Position numbers and translations under genes: made by a program
The notes under the pieces: generated by a model
Told to the model about the DNA's origin: nothing
Database searches by the model: none
Seen by the model: only the letters and a program-made list of their open reading frames with translations
Source: Actinobacteria bacterium UBA5176
Lineage (GTDB): Bacteria; Actinomycetota; UBA4738
Reading direction: 5' to 3'
NCBI GenBank assembly: GCA_002413305.1
Contig: DHWS01000153.1
Coordinates: 858 to 10,824 of the forward strand
Length of the DNA: 9,967 nucleotides
In this document: piece after piece, positions 6,288-9,967 of the stretch
How positions within the stretch are numbered: the first letter of the stretch is position 1
Layout of the letters: each line of letters opens with the position of its first letter

Positions 6288-6333
6288 GACCCCGCAGGTC
6301 AGCCGCCATGGCCGGCGGCCGGAGCGAAATGCC

Positions 6334-7779
6334 TCAGGCGTGGACGGGTGGGATCCGTTCCTTCCACGGCCGGGCCTCTTCGAGCTGGGACGACACGCGC
6401 AGGAGCACGTCCTCCCGGCCGTACGGTGCCACCAGGTGCACCCCGACCGGCAGGCCCGCCTCGTTCCAATACAGCGGGAGCGACACCGCCGGCTGGCCCG
6501 TGGCGTTGACCAACGGCGTGTACGGGGTGACGGTGGCCGCCCGGAAGATGGGCCCCAACGGGTTGTCCGGGTCGCTGGCCATCTCGCCGATCATCGGCGG
6601 GGGTTCGGCCAGCGTGGGGGTCAGCAGCAGGTCGAACCCTCCGTCCACGTACCAGTCGGCGATCCGCCGACCGCCCAGCTGGAGCCACTCGACCGAGCTC
6701 AGCAGCTGCCCGCCGCTGTAGTTCCGGCCCATCTCGGCCAGCGCCCACGTGACGGTTTCGACGTCCTCCTGGCCGATCGGCCGGCCGGTCTTGCGCTGCC
6801 AGTACTCGAGGTTCCAGGCGATCCCCGCCGCCCACAGCGTCAGGAACTGGGCGATGAAGTCGGGGTCGTCCAGGCCGGGCGGGGCGCTTCGAACCACCTC
6901 GTGGCCGAGGGACTCCAGCAGCTCGATCGCGTCATCGACCGCCGCCAGACAATCGGGGTGCGTGTCGGCCGTCCCACCCGGGCATTCGGTCAGCACGCCG
7001 AACTTCAGGTGGCCCGGCTCGGCCCCCACCTCCTGGATGAACGGCCGGACCGGCGGCGGGGCGACGACCGGATCGCCGGGCATCTCCCCGGCGATCCAGT
7101 CCAGGATGGCCGCGGAGTCCCGGACGGAACGCGTCAGGGCATGCTCGGACACCAGGCCGTGCATGATGTCGCCGAACTCCGGCCCCAGGGACGTCCGTCC
7201 GCGCGACGGTTTCAGCCCGAACAGCCCGCACTCGCTGGCCGGGATGCGGATCGAGCCGCCCCCATCGGTCGCGTGCCCGACGGGAACCATGCCGGAGGCC
7301 ACGGCTGCCGCGGACCCCCCGCTGGACCCACCGGTCGAGTGCCCCGTGTTCCACGGGTTCCGGGTGGGCCCGTACGCTTCGGGCTCGGTGGTCGGCAGGA
7401 TCCCGAGTTCCGGGGTGTTCGTCTTCCCCACGAAGACGAAGCCGGCGGCCCGGAACTTCGCCGCCAGGTATGTGTCCCGTTCCTCCGTCCACCCGAGGTC
7501 CCTCAGGAACCGCATCCCCTCGTGGAATGGGTCGCCGGCTGTGTGGCAGATCAGGTCCTTCAACACTATCGGGACGCCCTTGAAGGGACCGTCGGGCAAT
7601 GGCGACCGCGCCGCATCGCGGGCCTGTTCGAACAGCGGGTGGATCACCGCGCCCAGCTCGGGGTTGAGCTTCTCGATCCGGACGATGGCGGCGTCGACCA
7701 GCTCGAGCGGCGACAGGTCGTCGGTCCGGACCAGTTCGGCTTGCGCGGTCGCGTCGAGGAATGCGAGGTCGTCGGTCAT
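6334..7779 (-). CDS. Amidase (amidase-signature family)
   Basis: This is a cytoplasmic amide hydrolase with a Ser-cisSer-Lys triad. The protein has 481 residues, typical for the family. The catalytic Lys is K74 in VLKDL; the glycine/serine motif STGGSSGGS (148-156) supplies the cis-Ser (S152); the nucleophile is S176 in DGGGSIRIP, exactly 24 residues after S152 as in FAAH and malonamidase. All three are present, so it should be active. The segment after the Lys (ICHTAGDPFHEGMRF, about 77-91) resembles amidases grouped with 6-aminohexanoate cyclic dimer hydrolase, but the substrate cannot be assigned. ATG 7779 is preceded by AGGAG (7786-7790) at 6 bases. The TGA stop lies 83 bases before the acyl-CoA ligase start on the same strand. 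The gene diverges from the penicillin-acylase-family gene, another amide hydrolase of unrelated fold, 99 bases away. Confidence 0.94.
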   Translation of the reverse strand: MTDDLAFLDATAQAELVRTDDLSPLELVDAAIVRIEKLNPELGAVIHPLFEQARDAARSPLPDGPFKGVPIVLKDLICHTAGDPFHEGMRFLRDLGWTEERDTYLAAKFRAAGFVFVGKTNTPELGILPTTEPEAYGPTRNPWNTGHSTGGSSGGSAAAVASGMVPVGHATDGGGSIRIPASECGLFGLKPSRGRTSLGPEFGDIMHGLVSEHALTRSVRDSAAILDWIAGEMPGDPVVAPPPVRPFIQEVGAEPGHLKFGVLTECPGGTADTHPDCLAAVDDAIELLESLGHEVVRSAPPGLDDPDFIAQFLTLWAAGIAWNLEYWQRKTGRPIGQEDVETVTWALAEMGRNYSGGQLLSSVEWLQLGGRRIADWYVDGGFDLLLTPTLAEPPPMIGEMASDPDNPLGPIFRAATVTPYTPLVNATGQPAVSLPLYWNEAGLPVGVHLVAPYGREDVLLRVSSQLEEARPWKERIPPVHA

Positions 7780-7799
7780 CCATGGCTCCTGTCCGAAGG

Positions 7800-7828
7800 G
7801 TGACCAACGGTACCGAGGTCGCTACGCT
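7800..7828 (+). promoter_or_regulatory. Candidate promoter of the acylase gene
   Basis: GTGACC (7800-7805) and TACGCT (7823-7828) are spaced by 17 bases and match the consensus at 4 and 3 positions. Transcription would start near 7835, leaving a leader of about 44 bases with the AAAGGA ribosome site (7868-7873, 5 bases before ATG 7879). For the amidase, TTGCGC and TACCGT on the - strand (7831-7836 and 7807-7812, 18-base gap) are a weaker candidate. Confidence 0.4.
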
Positions 7829-7841
7829 TGGCGCAACCTCG
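7814..7841. promoter_or_regulatory. Inverted repeat in the amidase/acylase divergent gap
   Basis: CGAGGTCGC (7814-7822) and GCAACCTCG (7833-7841) are complementary at 8 of 9 positions with 10 bases between them. The repeat spans the -10 box of the acylase promoter candidate and the amidase promoter candidate. A perfect 10-base palindrome, CCTCGCGAGG (7837-7846), overlaps its right arm. It could be an operator for a regulator acting on both genes; no such regulator is encoded next to it. Confidence 0.4.
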
Positions 7842-7878
7842 CGAGGCCGTGGCACCCACCGCGGTCGAAAGGACCCGG

Positions 7879-9967
7879 ATGAGCGAACTGACGGATCTGC
7901 TTCGAGCCCGCGCCCGGGATGCCCTCCCTCCGGTCGACGGCGAGGTGAAGGTCCCGGGGCTGCGGGAGCCCGTCGAGGTCCGGCGGGACGGGTGGGGCGT
8001 CCCCCACATCTACGCGAGGAACCTGCACGACCTGTACTTCGCGCAGGGGTACGTGACGGCTTCGGAGCGGCTGTTCCAGATCGAGTTCAGCTATCGGACG
8101 GGGTCGGGACGCCTTTCCGAGCTGGTCGGCGAAGCAGCCCTTCCGCTCGACCGCTTCATCCGAACGCTCGGCTGGAACCGCGCGGCCCGCCGGCAGGTCG
8201 CGGCCTGGGACGACCTCTCGCTGGACATCGCCCGCGCCGCCGCCGCCGGCACGCGGGCGTGGATCGACCACATGCCTGCCCAGCCCGTCGAGTACGACAT
8301 CCTGCAGTCCGAACCGCTCCGCCTGGACGAGGAGGACGCCATCGTCGCGGCGGCCTGCGGGGGCCTGTTCATGGCGTGGACCCTGTCGGCGAACTGGGAC
8401 GCGGAACTCCTCCGCGCCCAGCTGGCCGACGCCCTTGGATGGGAGCTGATGACCGAGCTCTTCCCGGCCATCCCAAGCGTCCCAACGGTGATGGTTGCCG
8501 GCAAGGACGGCGGTCCCGCCTCGCGCCGCCATGCCTTCGAGCTCCTCCGCCAGGCGCCGAAGTTCCCCTCGGGCCAAGGCTCGAACAACTGGGTGGTGTC
8601 GGGCAGCCGGACGAAGACGGGCATGCCTCTGCTAGCGAACGATCCCCACGTGTTCGCCCAGGTCCCCTCGGTCTGGTTCGAGGTCCACCTGGTCGCCCCG
8701 GGCGTGAACGTCCGCGGCGTAGCGCTCCCGTTCGCCACCGGCGTCCTGCTCGGGCACAACGATCGGATCGCGTGGGGATGCACGAACGTCGGGGGCGACA
8801 CGCAGGACCTCTACCGGGAGCAGCTCAACGCCGAAGGGACGGCCGCGCTGTACGACGGCGCGTGGGAGCCGCTCACGATCCATCGCGAGGAGATCCCGGT
8901 CCGCGGCCGCGCCGAGCCCGAGGTGCTGGAGGTGAAGGAGACCCGCCACGGACCGATCCTCGACTCGTACCTCGTCGGCATGTCCGAGATCAACGCGGTG
9001 GAGGGCAGGATCGAGCAGACGTACGCGCTTCAGTGGGTGGGGTTCGAGCACAGCGTGAGCGTCGGCACGGTCCACCGGCTCAACACCGCCGGGAACTTCG
9101 ACGAGTTCCGGGCGGCCCTCGCGGACTGGTCGTGCCCTGGGCAGAACTTCGTGTACGCGGACGTGGACGGGAACATCGGCTACCAGGCCACCGGGTGGCA
9201 TCCGATCCGGCGGCGGGGCGACGGTGCCGTGCCGGCGCCGGGCTGGTCTCCCGAGTTCGGATGGGACGGATGGGTGCCCTTCGAGGAGATGCCCTGGGCG
9301 TACAACCCGGAGGAGGGCTTCCTATGCACGGCGAACCAGAAGATCCACGACGACGCCTACCCGTATCTGCTTGGGCAGGATTTCTTCCCACCCTTCCGCT
9401 CCCGGCGGATCGCCCAGATGATCACGGAGGTCGAACGCCACGACGCGGACTCCTTCGCCCGGATGCAGTCCGACTGGCTCTCGCTGCCCGCCCGGGGTCT
9501 GGTGCCGTTGCTGCTGGAGCTCGAACCCGCCGACGACCGGCAGAAGCAGGCGCTGGGTGTGCTCCGGGAGTGGGACTGCCGGCTGGCGCCCGATTCGAGC
9601 GGAGCGGCCATCTACCAAGTGTGGTGCATCCGGTTCTCCGAGGCCATCCTGCTCCCCCGGCTGGGACGGGAGCTCTACGAGCACTTCTACAGCAAGCGGC
9701 AGTGGTCGAACGAGTTCCAGACGATGGTGCTGCCGCGCCTGCTGGAGTTCCCGTCCGCAGCGTGGTTCGGACGGGAAGGGAGCGAGGCGCGCGACGACGT
9801 GCTGCGCGGGTCCCTGGACGAGGCGCTGGACGAACTGACCCGGCGACTCGGGGAGGACATGACCGCCTGGTCGTGGGGCGCGATCCATCCCATCCGTTAC
9901 GTGGGGCGGATCGGCGCGGCGGTGCCGGACCTGGCCGAGCTGTTCACGGCGGGGGGGGGCCCCGGGG
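7879..9967 (+). CDS. Penicillin acylase family protein (Ntn hydrolase, 3' partial)
   Basis: Members of peptidase family S45 hydrolyse N-acyl amide bonds (penicillins, N-acyl homoserine lactones, cyclic lipopeptides) after self-cleavage into alpha and beta chains. The frame is open from ATG 7879 to the window edge, 696 codons; members usually have about 750-850, so the C-terminus is missing. AAAGGA lies 5 bases before the ATG. The alpha-chain part is residues 1-234. The cleavage site and nucleophile are in GQGSNNW: S235 would become the N-terminus of the beta chain, and is followed by SGSRTKTGMPLLANDPH. WGCTNVGGDTQDLY (about 299-312) and TANQ with N486, matching the oxyanion-hole Asn, support activity; R507 to R510 may match the substrate Arg. 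The N-terminus is polar and charged with no signal peptide, whereas most studied members are exported, so this one is probably cytoplasmic. It diverges from the amidase gene. The last 17 bases look unreliable. Confidence 0.93.
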   Translation, partial: MSELTDLLRARARDALPPVDGEVKVPGLREPVEVRRDGWGVPHIYARNLHDLYFAQGYVTASERLFQIEFSYRTGSGRLSELVGEAALPLDRFIRTLGWNRAARRQVAAWDDLSLDIARAAAAGTRAWIDHMPAQPVEYDILQSEPLRLDEEDAIVAAACGGLFMAWTLSANWDAELLRAQLADALGWELMTELFPAIPSVPTVMVAGKDGGPASRRHAFELLRQAPKFPSGQGSNNWVVSGSRTKTGMPLLANDPHVFAQVPSVWFEVHLVAPGVNVRGVALPFATGVLLGHNDRIAWGCTNVGGDTQDLYREQLNAEGTAALYDGAWEPLTIHREEIPVRGRAEPEVLEVKETRHGPILDSYLVGMSEINAVEGRIEQTYALQWVGFEHSVSVGTVHRLNTAGNFDEFRAALADWSCPGQNFVYADVDGNIGYQATGWHPIRRRGDGAVPAPGWSPEFGWDGWVPFEEMPWAYNPEEGFLCTANQKIHDDAYPYLLGQDFFPPFRSRRIAQMITEVERHDADSFARMQSDWLSLPARGLVPLLLELEPADDRQKQALGVLREWDCRLAPDSSGAAIYQVWCIRFSEAILLPRLGRELYEHFYSKRQWSNEFQTMVLPRLLEFPSAAWFGREGSEARDDVLRGSLDEALDELTRRLGEDMTAWSWGAIHPIRYVGRIGAAVPDLAELFTAGGGPG

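Noticed and set aside
4772..6721. 649-codon open frame on the + strand opposite the acyl-CoA ligase
   Set aside because: The sense strand carries all adenylate-forming motifs in order. The antisense frame has no motif and runs across the ligase start into the amidase.
6190..7803. 537-codon open frame on the + strand opposite the amidase
   Set aside because: It is low-complexity Arg/Gly/Pro sequence opposite a well supported amidase with a full catalytic triad.
1..9967. Transposon, CRISPR, tRNA or rRNA genes, or a defence system
   Set aside because: I saw no transposase, terminal repeats, spaced direct repeats or tRNA-like cloverleaf, and no gene typical of defence islands.

Overview
The window is GC-rich, densely coded bacterial DNA, most likely from an uncultured actinobacterium (Actinomycetota). 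The reasons are the PknB-type kinase with PASTA domains, the codon use with G or C at almost every third position, the GTG/TTG starts and the promoter style that includes probable leaderless genes. Both edges cut through genes. I found no RNA gene, mobile element, CRISPR array or prophage.

Left part (1-2868, + strand): the 3' part of a membrane Ser/Thr kinase with two PASTA domains and a Pro-Ser tail, then a two-domain ThyX-like protein. In the latter, the two halves have lost complementary parts of the canonical thymidylate-synthase active site.

Middle (2869-4500): a MarR-family repressor (- strand) diverges from a YceI-family gene (+ strand). The 130-bp gap holds a good sigma-70-like promoter and two matching inverted repeats that fit MarR operators, so the repressor probably controls both genes. 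The YceI gene has an in-frame TAG at codon 18, where the family has an aromatic residue. A strong GC hairpin follows it, then a doubtful small membrane ORF.

Right part (4502-9967): on the - strand an amidase-signature enzyme lies upstream of a long-chain fatty acyl-CoA ligase. Diverging from the amidase is a penicillin-acylase-family Ntn hydrolase, which runs off the right edge and has no visible signal peptide. Two amide hydrolases beside an acyl-CoA ligase suggest catabolism of an N-acyl compound, with the freed acid activated to its CoA ester; this is inference from neighbourhood only.

The points most worth following up are the split active-site pattern in the ThyX-like protein, the TAG in the YceI gene, and the MarR/YceI control region. 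No clearly new multi-gene system is visible.
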